A DNA stretch of 64,000 nucleotides from Microvirga pakistanensis. GTDB lineage: Bacteria > Pseudomonadota > Alphaproteobacteria > Rhizobiales > Beijerinckiaceae. Below are positions 51,498-60,756 of this stretch, one piece after another. How positions within the stretch are numbered: the stretch's first letter is position 1; each line of letters begins with the position of its first letter. The notes beneath the pieces are model-generated. The model was not told the DNA's origin. It saw only the letters and a program-made list of their open reading frames with translations, and searched no databases. The stretch covers positions 1 to 64,000 of the forward strand of contig NZ_SPJX01000108.1 of the NCBI RefSeq assembly GCF_004458765.1, read 5' to 3'. A program made the translations under genes and the position numbers.

Positions 51498-53141
51498 TCA
51501 TTCATCCGGCAACTCGCATACGATTCTTAAGCCTACGCGGCCCTGCCATCCTGCCGTATCCCAGATCATAACATCGCGGTAAGCGGACCGACAGATCGCT
51601 GGATGATGTGACCATGAGCCACCGCGCAGAACACGTAAATCCTGTCGGCCGTCCAAATAGGCCCTTCCGTCGGCCAGAACATCCCCGTAGTGCTCACGCC
51701 ACGTATCGAGGCAATGCTCCCAGACATTGCCATGCATATCGTAAAGCCCGAAGCTGTTGGGCGGAAAGGAACCTACGGGCGTGGTCGTGTTGCGGAATAC
51801 TCCGATCGGTCCTTCCGCATACGAGCCTGCTTCATAGGTTGTGTCGTCATACTGGATGCTGGAGATGTCTTGGCCGCTATTCATCCCACGGACGGCGCCA
51901 CCGGTCCCGCAGTAATTCGCCAACTCTCCGGTAATGGTTGGGCCAAAATGAAAAGGGGACATCGTGCCAGCACGGCAGGCATATTCCCATTCGGCTTCCG
52001 TCGGCAGTCGGTAACGAAGACCAGTCAATTTCGAAAGCCGATCGCAAAACTCCACCGCCTGCAACCAGCTGATCGACTCCACGGGTAAGGTCACACCTTG
52101 AAAAAATGATGGAGCATACGGCAGGTCGCGTTTGATTTTTTCCGGAGCGCTCCGAAGCAGAGCCGCCCATTGGGCTTGTGTTATAGAGGTGCGGCTCATC
52201 GCAAACCGCGGCACCGTCACCAGGTGCTGTGGCCCCTCATTTGGGCGCCGCTTAGGTTCGTCGAAGGGCGAGCCCATAATGAAGTCCCCAGCTGGGATTA
52301 GCGCCATTTGCAGAGAAGAATCGGCTCCAATCGGCTGAATGAAGAACTCGATAGTTTGCTGATCCGGTTTATTGCGCTTGCCCAGGCTGTTTACCGTAAT
52401 CAGCTCTATCGCCGTTCGCTGCCGGGTGGGCATGCGCGGCCGGTAAATCGGCGCTACGGCTGCCACAATGCCTGCGGACGCAAGACCGATGCCGCCAAGC
52501 CCAGCCCAAAGGATTGTTCGACGGGAAAGCCATGTCGGATTCTCGGCTGTTGAACTTGCTTGGACCTGTGCCGATCCTCTCTGTGCCGGCGCTTCGCTCG
52601 AGAAAATTCCAGACGGAGGCTCTTTCTTGTTTTGGCTCTGGCCGGGAAAGGCGGAAGCCACATTGCCTCCCAGGCTCGCAGTTGCGCTGGTCCCGCATAG
52701 ATCATTGAGGTCTCGGATCAGGCGATCCATATGAGGGTGGAAGTCGCGGCCGCTGTCCACCGGTGCAGCATTGCGGAACGCAAGAGGCCGCAACGACTCG
52801 GGGAGATTTTCCGGCTCTGGCATCGCTGTTTCATCGACCAGGATCGGTATGACCGGAATATTCCGCTGAAGAGCCGTTTCGATCTCGATCCGAACGAGGT
52901 CCGTTTCAGCATTGATCCGCGCGTGCTTGCGGTCCCCTGCCCAGTGTGGTCCGATGATGGCGAGAAGAACGTCGCATTTGTCCAGTTCTTTTCGGATGTG
53001 CTCACGAAAGTCGACGCCGAACGGAATGCTGTCGATATCCATGAAGACATTCGTTTCACCGTAATGCTTGGCCAACTTGTCGAAAATTCGACCTGCGATG
53101 GCTCCCGCATCCAAGCGGCGATAGGAAAGAACAATTCTCAT
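51498..53141 (-). CDS. TIR domain - transmembrane - SUMF1 (FGE-sulfatase-like) protein
   Basis: A 547-residue protein. Residues 1-150 are a TIR domain: RIVLSYRRLDAG, VFMDIDSIPFGVDF, VLLAIIGPHW and LVRIEIETAL, with Glu86 a likely catalytic Glu for NAD cleavage. A membrane helix (IGLASAGIVAAVAPIY, near 215-235) follows a Pro/Ser-rich linker. Residues about 290-545 are a SUMF1/formylglycine-generating-enzyme-like domain, with ALIPAGDFIMGS, LPTEAEWEYACRAG, LYDMHGNVWEHC and VLRGGSW. SUMF1-like modules are often used as ligand-binding domains. The ATG at 53141 begins right at the TIR start; a non-ATG start at 53228 would add 29 residues. Membrane anchoring of a TIR effector fits signalling or defence, an inference from domain types. 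Confidence 0.85.
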   Translation of the reverse strand: MRIVLSYRRLDAGAIAGRIFDKLAKHYGETNVFMDIDSIPFGVDFREHIRKELDKCDVLLAIIGPHWAGDRKHARINAETDLVRIEIETALQRNIPVIPILVDETAMPEPENLPESLRPLAFRNAAPVDSGRDFHPHMDRLIRDLNDLCGTSATASLGGNVASAFPGQSQNKKEPPSGIFSSEAPAQRGSAQVQASSTAENPTWLSRRTILWAGLGGIGLASAGIVAAVAPIYRPRMPTRQRTAIELITVNSLGKRNKPDQQTIEFFIQPIGADSSLQMALIPAGDFIMGSPFDEPKRRPNEGPQHLVTVPRFAMSRTSITQAQWAALLRSAPEKIKRDLPYAPSFFQGVTLPVESISWLQAVEFCDRLSKLTGLRYRLPTEAEWEYACRAGTMSPFHFGPTITGELANYCGTGGAVRGMNSGQDISSIQYDDTTYEAGSYAEGPIGVFRNTTTPVGSFPPNSFGLYDMHGNVWEHCLDTWREHYGDVLADGRAYLDGRQDLRVLRGGSWSHHPAICRSAYRDVMIWDTAGWQGRVGLRIVCELPDE

Positions 53142-53349
53142 CTGGAGAGCACGTTCTTCTCGAATTCCCTTGATAATAGCATGATTCAACCGACTAGACT
53201 GCGGCGATGCAAGAGAATTTCTTGGCACTGCCGAGCAACAGAGCGCCTCTGCAAAGTGACGGAATGCGGCTTGTCAGGTTATCGATCGGAGCTCCCAGCA
53301 CCAGAAATTCAGCTCCACCACCGCGCCCAACCAGCATGAATAGAAACTC

Positions 53350-55158
53350 TTACTCCGGAAGCCCTGCCTTGATCAAACCTTCCAGGTAGCGATCAGCCCC
53401 AGGTGACGGCCGGTATAGGTTCCTGATCTTTTCTATGTGATAGTCGGGATCATGGAACAACAACTGCTCTACTGCTCGATGAGCCTCATCAATGCGCCCG
53501 AGCTGAGCGAGACTTGCTATGAGAGGTCTGTAGCTTGCAGTCCAAGTATCCTGTTCACTGATGGCCCGCTGAGCCCACTTGATGCTCTCGTCATACTGGC
53601 CTTCCATGCAAAGCGCGACGGCGAGGCCAGACAGCATCGCGACCATGGTTCGATCGAAGGGGCTCAGTCGCATTGCACAGTGAAAGTGAGGAATCGCTTC
53701 CTGCTGCAGGCCTGCCCAACAGCGGACCCACCCGCTCATCGTATAGGCGGGAGCACAACTCGGGTTGAGAACAAGCGCTCGGTCAAGAAGAAACATGGCC
53801 ATATCGAGGTTGTGACCAAGATACCCGATCGCCTGCGCCGACATCCAAAGAACGGTCGGATCATCCCGCTCCCGGTCTATTGCCAGCCGGGCGGCTGCAA
53901 TGCCTTCCTGGCTATCCTTGGCGGTATTCCGGCTCCAGCCCTGCGCAATGTAGTAGACGTAACACCAAGCCTTCAACGCATGAGGCTGCGCATAGCCGGG
54001 ATCGTTGATCGTAATTTCTTCTAGAAGGCGTAAGGCCTCCTCGACGCCGTCTCGTGTGCCCTCATAGAATTTTCCAAGAGCGCGAAGAAACTGATCATAG
54101 GAGCTTAGATTTTCAGGAGGCGTGCGTCGGACTCGTTCGATCTCGGCACGGCGAAGATGAGGTTCGATGGCCGCGGCAACACTGTCCGTAATCCTATCCT
54201 GGAGTTCGAAGACATCCTCCACATCGCCATCGTAGCGGCCAGCCCAGATCTGTGTCTCAGTTTCCGCTTCAAGCAAGCGCCCCGTCATGCGCATACGATG
54301 TCCCGAGCGTCTCACGCTGCCATCAAGAAGGTAGCGCACACCAAGATCGGCTCCTATGCGCTTCGGGCTGGCCGCTCCTCCCTTGTAGATGAAAGTAGAG
54401 TCTCGAGCGCTGACGAAAAGCCACCTCAATCGACCGAGCGCCGTCAGGATATCCTCAACAATGCCGTCTGCCAGATAATCGGTTTCCCGGTCATCGCTTA
54501 GATTTCTGAACGGCAAAACGGCAATGGACGGCTTCTTGGGCATTGTCAGGAGCGGGAAGGGGCGGCTCCCATGGGACGAGGCACGCGCTGCGACAGCTGT
54601 GCCTCGTGAGGCGTAGACCTGGATCGGACGAGTGATGTTCTTCAGGACCTGCTCACCACGTTGCTCAAATCTGAGGTTCAACCTGCCGTGCAATTCGTCG
54701 TAGACCTTGGCCGAGATGCATATGCTCCCCGGTTCGGCGATCTCCTGCAGGCGGACGGCGACATTCACGCCATCGCCGTACAAGTCCCCATCGGGCCCAC
54801 AGATGATGTCACCCAGATTGATTCCGATCCGCAGGGAAATTTGCCTCTCGACGGCCTCGGAGCTGGCCCGATCCGCCAGCTGGCGCTGAACCTCGAACGC
54901 GCAGATGACAGCTTCTACAGGGCTGCCGAATTCAATGATCGCGCCGTCACCCGTCGTTTTGATAAACCGCCCGTGATGTTTCTTGACCGCGGGTTCTGCA
55001 ACTTCCGTCATGACTTTCTGCATGGCGGCAAGTGTGCCGACCTCATCCCGTTCCATCATCGCGGTCGAACCGACAACGTCAGCGACCAAAATCGCCGCGA
55101 GGTGGCGTGGTCCTGTTGCAGTGCTGACCACGGGAGACTTTACCCGGCTTTCCAACAT
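53350..55158 (-). CDS. class III adenylate/guanylate cyclase with TolB-like and TPR domains
   Basis: A 602-residue cytosolic protein. Residues about 20-185 are a class III nucleotide cyclase, with the metal site in VADVVGSTAMM and TTGDGAIIEFGSP, and LRIGINLGDIIC and GDGVNVAVRLQ. Residues about 215-345 form a TolB-like N-terminal domain (PSIAVLPFRNLSDDRETDYL). The C-terminal 250 residues are TPR-like helices (ALKAWCYVYYIAQGWSRN and later repeats). Such cyclase-TolB-TPR proteins are numerous in Hyphomicrobiales; the output is cAMP or cGMP signalling. The start at 55158 is an ATG just before the conserved domain; the longer frame starts at a non-ATG codon. It neighbours the TIR-SUMF1 gene on the same strand with a 208-nt gap. 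Confidence 0.9.
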   Translation of the reverse strand: MLESRVKSPVVSTATGPRHLAAILVADVVGSTAMMERDEVGTLAAMQKVMTEVAEPAVKKHHGRFIKTTGDGAIIEFGSPVEAVICAFEVQRQLADRASSEAVERQISLRIGINLGDIICGPDGDLYGDGVNVAVRLQEIAEPGSICISAKVYDELHGRLNLRFEQRGEQVLKNITRPIQVYASRGTAVAARASSHGSRPFPLLTMPKKPSIAVLPFRNLSDDRETDYLADGIVEDILTALGRLRWLFVSARDSTFIYKGGAASPKRIGADLGVRYLLDGSVRRSGHRMRMTGRLLEAETETQIWAGRYDGDVEDVFELQDRITDSVAAAIEPHLRRAEIERVRRTPPENLSSYDQFLRALGKFYEGTRDGVEEALRLLEEITINDPGYAQPHALKAWCYVYYIAQGWSRNTAKDSQEGIAAARLAIDRERDDPTVLWMSAQAIGYLGHNLDMAMFLLDRALVLNPSCAPAYTMSGWVRCWAGLQQEAIPHFHCAMRLSPFDRTMVAMLSGLAVALCMEGQYDESIKWAQRAISEQDTWTASYRPLIASLAQLGRIDEAHRAVEQLLFHDPDYHIEKIRNLYRPSPGADRYLEGLIKAGLPE

Positions 55159-55213
55159 AGCTGTACCATCACACTCGTCCGTTATGCAGGCGAAGAACAA
55201 GGTCAGTAACACT

Positions 55214-55229
55214 CCCCTACTATTAGGGG
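55214..55229. promoter_or_regulatory. short palindrome in divergent intergenic region
   Basis: CCCCTA and TAGGGG form a perfect 6-bp inverted repeat with a 4-nt spacer in the 208-nt region between the cyclase and diheme cytochrome genes. It could be an operator for either gene. There is no further support. Confidence 0.3.
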
Positions 55230-55366
55230 CTACTCAGTTGTAAAGATGCTCGTTCATTGGTGACAATACAGCATCGCTCAAGCATTCTTACTCTCAGTAT
55301 ATCAGGTTTATGCTTCCCAGGTTAGATGAACATTTTCTCCTCACCCCCAGCTTTTCGGGAGGGAGC

Positions 55367-57259
55367 ATGCGTAACAAAGTTTTGTCGAGAGCTGCATCTG
55401 TATTGACGATATTGCTCAGCATCGGCGCCGGATGGGCCCGGCCAAGCTCGGCGGAGCCTTTTACCCAGCCGGCTTTTCTGGATCAAGGCTGGAGCGAGGA
55501 CGACAGGACGTGGTTCTACACTGCTTCCCAGGGCTCGCAGTTGATGCCTTATAGCTGGTTCATCGCCTTGGAGAGGCCAGACAGCGAAGCGATGTTCCTG
55601 GATGATAAGCTCGCCCGCTTTGGATACATCCCTCCTTATCGATCAAAGCTGTTGAACGACCGCAATCCGGATGGATTGCCGATTGGTTTCGTCCGAGACG
55701 ATGACGAGAAGCGTGGGGCCTGGATCGGTATGACATGCGCCGCTTGTCACACGAACCAAGTGGAGTTCAAGCGGAAGCGGTTGCAGATCGACGGCGGCCC
55801 AGCCAACGCCGATATGTTCGCGTTCATTGAGAGCCTGGCGGCAGCACTTGAGAGCACTGCGGCAAGCGATGAGAAGTTCAAGCGATTTTCTGCGCGCCTC
55901 CAGGCTTTGAAACCGCCCGTCACGGATGAGCAGAGCGTCCGGTCATACCTTCGTGAACTCCGCCAGAAAGTAGGATCGCGCCTGCAGGTCAGAGATCTGA
56001 TTGCCCCGGCCGGAACCACCCCGGTAAACGAAGAGCAACTTCGCCGTAACCTCGTAGAGTTCTCAGAACAGTTCAAGCGCTTCGTCAGTCATAGTCGATC
56101 AGACGTCGCCTGGGGCCCCGCTCGCCTGGATGCCTTCGGGATGATCTTCAATCGCTCTACCGCGATCAATCTCAATCAACCCGAAAACAATCATCCGCCG
56201 AATGCTCCGGTCAGCTATCCCTTCCTTTGGGACACATCTCACCACGACCGTGTGCAATGGAATGGATCCGCGCCCAACGTGCTTGCTTTCGAGCGCTTGG
56301 CTCGGAATGTCGGGGAGGTGCTCGGGGTTTTCGGCCGTGTGGAGATACCGGCGGAAAGATTGGTGGTGCCGCCGCTTTTTTACGAGAGCAGTGTGGATCG
56401 GCTCAATCTGATGCTCATCGAACAACGATTGCGGAAGCTGACTTCGCCCGTCTGGCCGCGGGATCTGGAGCCAATTGATGCCCGGATGGCCTCCGCAGGC
56501 AAGCGTCTCTACGACCGCTATTGTGTGAGTTGCCATGCCATTGCGAAACGAACAGGCCCTGACCGTTTCACCAAAGTTGTCATGACGCCTCTCGCGGCGA
56601 TCAAGACCGATCCGGTCATGGCCACGAACGCACGAGAACTGAGGTCGAAAAGTGGTGTCCTTGAAGGTGTTCGGATGCCGCCACTTCCTCCATTGGAAGG
56701 TGATCCCCTCGAGCCTGAGTCCGCCAGCATCGACATCGTGCGCAATCTTGTCATCGGAACGATCTTGGCGCCGCCCGACTGGATAACGCCGCCGCAATCG
56801 TTGGATGAAGCCAATCGAAGTTTGGTTCGAGGAATCACGGCGAAGCGAACCCTCAGGACCGACGTGGTGGAAGATTTGGGCGTCGCCGTGGAAAACCAGG
56901 TAAACCTGCTTGCACGTGCCAAGCAGTTGGCAGATGAGAGAAGAAAAGGCCTGAGGCTCGAATACAAGGCTCGACCGCTCAACGGAATATGGGCAACGGG
57001 GCCCTATCTTCATAACGGCTCAGTACCGAATCTCTATCAGCTTCTTCTGCCATCCGATCAGCGAGCTGCGAGCTTCATGGTGGGGAGCCGAGAATTCGAC
57101 CCTAAACATGTCGGCTTCCGTTCAGATGTCGGATCGTTTCAGTTCGATACATCGCGGCTCGGAAACTCGAACAAGGGTCACGAAGGCAGACCTTACGGCA
57201 CGGACAGCCTGACGGAAGAAGAGCGCTGGCAGCTCGTCGAGTACCTGAAAACCCTTTGA
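55367..57259 (+). CDS. periplasmic diheme cytochrome c (RoxA/peroxidase-like)
   Basis: A 630-residue exported protein. Residues 1-30 form a signal peptide ending PSSAEP. Two heme-binding motifs are present: CAACH at Cys124 and CVSCH at Cys386. The C-terminal half has the PLNGIWATGPYLHNGSVPNL segment seen in large diheme proteins related to the rubber oxygenase RoxA and to cytochrome c peroxidases. These use one heme for electron transfer and the other for catalysis; the substrate here cannot be read. The GGAGGGAG ribosome binding site strongly supports the ATG at 55367 over the one at 55310. It stands alone, divergent from the cyclase. Confidence 0.85.
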   Translation: MRNKVLSRAASVLTILLSIGAGWARPSSAEPFTQPAFLDQGWSEDDRTWFYTASQGSQLMPYSWFIALERPDSEAMFLDDKLARFGYIPPYRSKLLNDRNPDGLPIGFVRDDDEKRGAWIGMTCAACHTNQVEFKRKRLQIDGGPANADMFAFIESLAAALESTAASDEKFKRFSARLQALKPPVTDEQSVRSYLRELRQKVGSRLQVRDLIAPAGTTPVNEEQLRRNLVEFSEQFKRFVSHSRSDVAWGPARLDAFGMIFNRSTAINLNQPENNHPPNAPVSYPFLWDTSHHDRVQWNGSAPNVLAFERLARNVGEVLGVFGRVEIPAERLVVPPLFYESSVDRLNLMLIEQRLRKLTSPVWPRDLEPIDARMASAGKRLYDRYCVSCHAIAKRTGPDRFTKVVMTPLAAIKTDPVMATNARELRSKSGVLEGVRMPPLPPLEGDPLEPESASIDIVRNLVIGTILAPPDWITPPQSLDEANRSLVRGITAKRTLRTDVVEDLGVAVENQVNLLARAKQLADERRKGLRLEYKARPLNGIWATGPYLHNGSVPNLYQLLLPSDQRAASFMVGSREFDPKHVGFRSDVGSFQFDTSRLGNSNKGHEGRPYGTDSLTEEERWQLVEYLKTL

Positions 57260-57319
57260 TCTCGGGAAAGCTCGATCTGGAGCGGACGGGTCGTACAGCT
57301 CCAAGACCTGACCCTTGTA

Positions 57320-58204
57320 TTATGCCGGTACCAGCATCGTTCTGGCCTCCTGCACGACGGTACGAGTCATACGGCCCAGCACAGGTGCCACGATGCGACT
57401 CTGCTGCCAGAACAACGGGACATCCAGAGGCTGATCCGGCCTCAGCGCAACCAGCCGTCCGGCGCGAAGGTGTTCCATCACGAGCGGCTCCGGGTTCATG
57501 CCCCAGCCGATCCCGGCCAGAGCCGCATCCACGAAGGCCTGGGACGAAGGGAGCCAGTGAAGCGGGGGCTGCAGGTCGGTTCCGAAGGCCTGCCGTAGCC
57601 AATCTGCCTGAAGCCGATCCTTCTGATTGAAGATGAGGCACGGAGCACGTGCCGCCGCAGACTTGCCGAAGCCGTCGGCAAACCACTGGGCGCAATATTC
57701 CGGGCTTGCTGTTGCGACATAGCGCAGGGCGCCAAGGGCGTGGCAGTCGCAGCCCTGAATCGGCGTGGCGTGCGCCGTCACGGCTGCCACCACCTCGCCG
57801 CGCCGGAGCCATTCCGCGCTGTGGTCCTGATCATCCAGCACAAGATCGAACAGGTATCCTTCCGTCCTTGCCATGGCTTTGATGAACCAGGTCGCGAGAC
57901 TGTCGGCATTCACGGCGATCCGCAGCGTCACGGGTTGATTTCCAGCCTGAAGCCCCGGAAGGTCCTCGTGCAGGGAGCTTTCGAGCAGCGCCACCTGCTC
58001 GACGTGCTGGCACAGGCGCTGACCCACCTGGGTCGCCGTGCAGGGCTGACCTCGGACCACAAGCACCACCCCGAGCCGTTCCTCCAGCAGTTTGATCCTC
58101 TGTGAAACGGCTGAAGGCGTGATGTTGAGGTGCTGAGCAGCCCGTTCGAAGCTGCCGGTTCGGATCACAGCCGTAAGTGCGGACAGGTGGGCATAGTCGA
58201 GCAT
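57320..58204 (-). CDS. argP: LysR family regulator, ArgP (LysG) type
   Basis: A 294-residue LysR-type regulator. The helix-turn-helix spans residues 1-60 (SFERAAQHLNITPSAVSQRI) and the effector domain follows, with VNADSLATWFIKAM, the segment that distinguishes the ArgP/LysG subgroup sensing lysine or arginine. Its gene is divergent from a LysE/ArgO-type exporter, the classical regulator-exporter pair. The 95-nt intergenic region holds a perfect palindrome at 58208-58220. It likely activates the exporter when basic amino acids are in excess. Confidence 0.92.
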   Translation of the reverse strand: MLDYAHLSALTAVIRTGSFERAAQHLNITPSAVSQRIKLLEERLGVVLVVRGQPCTATQVGQRLCQHVEQVALLESSLHEDLPGLQAGNQPVTLRIAVNADSLATWFIKAMARTEGYLFDLVLDDQDHSAEWLRRGEVVAAVTAHATPIQGCDCHALGALRYVATASPEYCAQWFADGFGKSAAARAPCLIFNQKDRLQADWLRQAFGTDLQPPLHWLPSSQAFVDAALAGIGWGMNPEPLVMEHLRAGRLVALRPDQPLDVPLFWQQSRIVAPVLGRMTRTVVQEARTMLVPA

Positions 58205-58207
58205 GGA

Positions 58208-58220
58208 TTAGAAATTCTAA
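58208..58220. promoter_or_regulatory. palindromic candidate operator between argP- and argO-type genes
   Basis: TTAGAA and TTCTAA with one central A form a perfect inverted repeat just 4 nt upstream of the argP-type start. LysR factors bind such AT-rich dyads with a T-N11-A core, which this site has (T58208, A58220). It is the best candidate for autoregulation; a second AT-rich stretch (TAATTTAACTATCCTAATTT) lies to its right. Confidence 0.5.
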
Positions 58221-58299
58221 CGTGGCTTCAGGTAATTTAACTATCCTAATTTGGGAGCTCGGGCTAGCTCAATCGACCCTTGATTTTCGCGGAGTCGAT

Positions 58300-58914
58300 A
58301 TGACGATCCCTTTCTTCGCAGGCTTCATGCTTGGCTTGAGCCTGATCCTCGTCATCGGAGCACAGAACGCGTTTGTCCTACGCCTTGGCCTGAAGGGCGA
58401 GCACGTCCTGCCGGTCGTCTTGACCTGCGCTCTCTCCGATGCTGCGCTGATCCTGGTCGGCGTTATAGGGTTTGCGCAGGTGAGCACCGTCATGCCCTGG
58501 GTGGAGCCCGTCATGCGGTATGCAGGCGCGGCCTTTCTTGTCGCGTACGGGGCTCGCAGCTTCCGATCGGCTTTCTCAAACGCGGCCAGTCTCCAAGTAT
58601 CCGGGACAGCCAAGACCACACTGCAGGGTGCCTTGCTCACCTGCTTGGCGCTCACCTGGCTCAATCCTCACGTGTACCTTGATACTGTCGTGCTGATCGG
58701 GTCGATCTCGACCCAATTCGACGAAGGGCGAGGAATGTTCGCACTCGGAGCCATGCTTGCTTCGTTCACCTTTTTCTTTTCGTTGGGCTATGGCGCCCGC
58801 CTGCTGCGCCCCTTCTTCGCCCGCCCGAGAACGTGGCGGATTCTCGATAGCGGCGTCGGTCTGGTCATGTGGGTCACGGCCGCACGAGTGCTGCTCGCTT
58901 CCGGGCCTGCGTAA
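58300..58914 (+). CDS. argO: LysE/ArgO family amino acid exporter
   Basis: A 204-residue membrane protein of the LysE superfamily, which exports lysine or arginine. About six hydrophobic segments are present; family marks are LGLSLILVIGAQNAFVLRLG in the first helix region and LALTWLNPHVYLDTVVLIGS in the middle. The start at 58300 gives the standard length of about 200 residues; the longer frame from 58177 adds 41 residues antisense to the regulator. It is divergent from and probably activated by the ArgP-type regulator. Confidence 0.93.
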   Translation: MTIPFFAGFMLGLSLILVIGAQNAFVLRLGLKGEHVLPVVLTCALSDAALILVGVIGFAQVSTVMPWVEPVMRYAGAAFLVAYGARSFRSAFSNAASLQVSGTAKTTLQGALLTCLALTWLNPHVYLDTVVLIGSISTQFDEGRGMFALGAMLASFTFFFSLGYGARLLRPFFARPRTWRILDSGVGLVMWVTAARVLLASGPA

Positions 58915-59235
58915 GACGCCAAGCCGAGACTGCCGCCCGTACTGGTCGGCTCGATCCTGTCTTCGACGTGACCGGCTCCAAGGAAGCGGCTCAGGGGCAA
59001 GGCTGAGGGAAAAGAACGTCGCACCCAGTCGGCGGAAAATATCGCCGACGATTTGGGCTTGAGCGATGAACCGAGGGGCAGCATTTCCGTTCTCGAAGGA
59101 TATGGACTGACCGCGGAAATCCCCATGGCAGGAACAAGGCCGCTCAGCAGGGCTGCAGACTTCCGGAATGCGAGCGTCACCGGCATCCGCTGGATTGCGC
59201 GCGATGATCCTTTTCAGCTTTAATGTGAGGCGTTG
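58915..59235. other. 321-nt region without supported gene
   Basis: Open frames on the minus strand run through this stretch and into the exporter gene, but they show no family-like sequence or ribosome binding site. The 3' end has the GAGG site of the Pmp3-like gene. Confidence 0.4.
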
Positions 59236-59403
59236 ATGGCAAACTTCCTGCGTGTTCTCCTTGCGCTCCTTTTGCCGCCTGTTGGCGTGTTTCTTACCGT
59301 CGGCATCGGTGGGCAATTCTGGCTCAATATTCTCCTGACGATTTTTGGCTACATTCCCGGCATCGTTCACGCGGTATGGGTCATCGCACGGCGCTCTCAG
59401 TAA
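59236..59403 (+). CDS. YqaE/Pmp3 family small membrane protein
   Basis: A 55-residue hydrophobic peptide with two membrane segments: LRVLLALLLPPVGVFLTVGI and FWLNILLTIFGYIPGIVHAV. The PPVGVFLTVG and LTIFGYIPGIVHA patterns are the hallmark of the Pmp3/YqaE family, which is induced by salt or membrane stress in yeast, plants and bacteria. The ATG at 59236 has a GAGG site 7 nt upstream. It is short enough to be missed by length filters. Confidence 0.88.
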   Translation: MANFLRVLLALLLPPVGVFLTVGIGGQFWLNILLTIFGYIPGIVHAVWVIARRSQ

Positions 59404-59725
59404 ATCCTAGCGCGGTCATCTGGCCGGGTCGCTTCGGCATGATCAGCGGATCACCGATGGCATAATGTTCGGCGCTGCTCGGGCATTTATGCGGTTCTCT
59501 CGCACGGACCTGGTGCTCCAGCGCCGGGTTTCCTGCGCCGTTACCATGGCAGTATGCCGCGAATGCCGCGCTTTAGGCAAAAATTCAGGCCCGACATGAA
59601 ACAATGACCGGAGTGTGCCGGCGAACACATCAAGCCCGAGCCTGGCGCCGTATTCTTGCGACAGGTTTTGATCAGATGCCTCGAGTCCTTGGCAGCAACA
59701 AGGACACGCGAGGCGAGGGGGTGCC
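59404..59725. other. 322-nt region without supported gene on the plus strand
   Basis: A 124-residue minus-strand frame (59443-59817) covers it. It contains a CPCCC cluster but has no clear ribosome binding site or family match, and it overlaps a better-supported small plus-strand gene. Confidence 0.35.
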
Positions 59726-59845
59726 ATGATCGCAGGCAACAACTCATCGGTGTCGGGATCGGGCAGGCTGAAAGCATCCGAGTGGGCTGCCATTGTCAGC
59801 TGTCTGGCCTTTCTCACGTTTTGGCTCGGTATGTCATTCGTCTAA
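59726..59845 (+). CDS. 39-residue single-pass membrane peptide
   Basis: A short frame encodes a hydrophilic start and one C-terminal membrane segment (WAAIVSCLAFLTFWLGMSFV). A purine-rich GAGGGGG sequence lies 5 nt before the ATG, which argues for translation. It has no recognised family. It overlaps an uncertain minus-strand frame; if that frame were real this would be a chance feature. Confidence 0.45.
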   Translation: MIAGNNSSVSGSGRLKASEWAAIVSCLAFLTFWLGMSFV

Positions 59846-59926
59846 TACGCTTATGGCGTGGCGGAGAATACTCCGCCTGAAACCTCAGTCTCGGCGTAGC
59901 TTTTGCCCATGATCCGGCCTGTGGCC

Positions 59927-60397
59927 TCAATCTTGGGCGGCCTCGGTCCAAAATTGCAAGCTGCGGGCATTGGCCGGAGCTCCGCCCGCCTCGTGCAGGC
60001 TCAGGATGGCCCGGTGGAAGCGTTGCGCCGCGTCCGGTCCCACGAGGAGCTTCAGGCTGCGGATGATGCGGGTAATCCGTAAATGGTTGTGGTCGTGTCC
60101 GGTGAGCCACCCATTCGTCTGACGATAAAACCGCAGCATCCGCTCCTCCGCCTGCTTGAGTGTCGCCGCCGCTCGCGGATCGGCCCTGATCGCGTCGATC
60201 TCGGCCTCCGTGAGGACAGGCGCGTCCGGCTGAGCGGCGCTGCGGGCGGGCAAGGGAAACAGCCATTGGATATAGTCATGGATCTGTTCCAGCTGCTCAT
60301 CCGGCAGGAGGAGCACATCACCCGCAAGACGCCCACGGTTGTCGCCTCCAAGGCCAGCCAAGTAGGCATGAAGAGGACCTGAAGCCGAGACCGACAT
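59927..60397 (-). CDS. opioid growth factor receptor (OGFr)-related protein
   Basis: A 156-residue soluble protein related to the conserved N-terminal domain of OGFr. Visible marks are LEQIHDYIQWLFPLP, followed by a helix pair with RMLRFY and the GHDHNHLRITRIIRSLKLLV segment. Bacterial members exist in many proteobacteria and have no known biochemical function. The ATG at 60397 has a GGAGG site (AGAAGGGAGGAACGT); the longer frame upstream lacks support. It is a single gene. Confidence 0.85.
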   Translation of the reverse strand: MSVSASGPLHAYLAGLGGDNRGRLAGDVLLLPDEQLEQIHDYIQWLFPLPARSAAQPDAPVLTEAEIDAIRADPRAAATLKQAEERMLRFYRQTNGWLTGHDHNHLRITRIIRSLKLLVGPDAAQRFHRAILSLHEAGGAPANARSLQFWTEAAQD

Positions 60398-60756
60398 ACG
60401 TTCCTCCCTTCTCTCATCTTCTTGGATAAGGAGCCGGTGTAAGAGGTGTTCCCGTTGAAACGGCAAGCGATCGAGGTGCAGGAGCATTGAATACCAAGCC
60501 GACCCACACAATGGCTCACGAGCCGAACTCAGTACGGTTTCGAGTTCGAGCTCTCATCGGGCCCAGAGCAAGCGATGGAGAAGAGGTGCACCCGGCCACT
60601 GCAATCCTCTCGAAGGCTGCTCTATGCAACATTGTTAACTGAATGTAGCCGCCTTCATCAGGCGCTTGCGCAGGCGAGTACGTGATCTTCCACACGCCGC
60701 CCTCGTCCCCTGCATGGTACTCAGTTCCGTGTGTTCCTGACTAGGCTCCCATCCTG
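60398..60756. other. 359-nt region without supported gene
   Basis: I see no gene and no clear structure. The missing N-terminal half of the acetyltransferase at 60757 was looked for here in all frames and not found. Confidence 0.35.

Noticed and set aside
59443..59817. 124-residue minus-strand frame with a CPCCC cluster
   Set aside because: No ribosome binding site and no family were seen. The opposite strand carries a short gene with a better translation signal. It could still be real.
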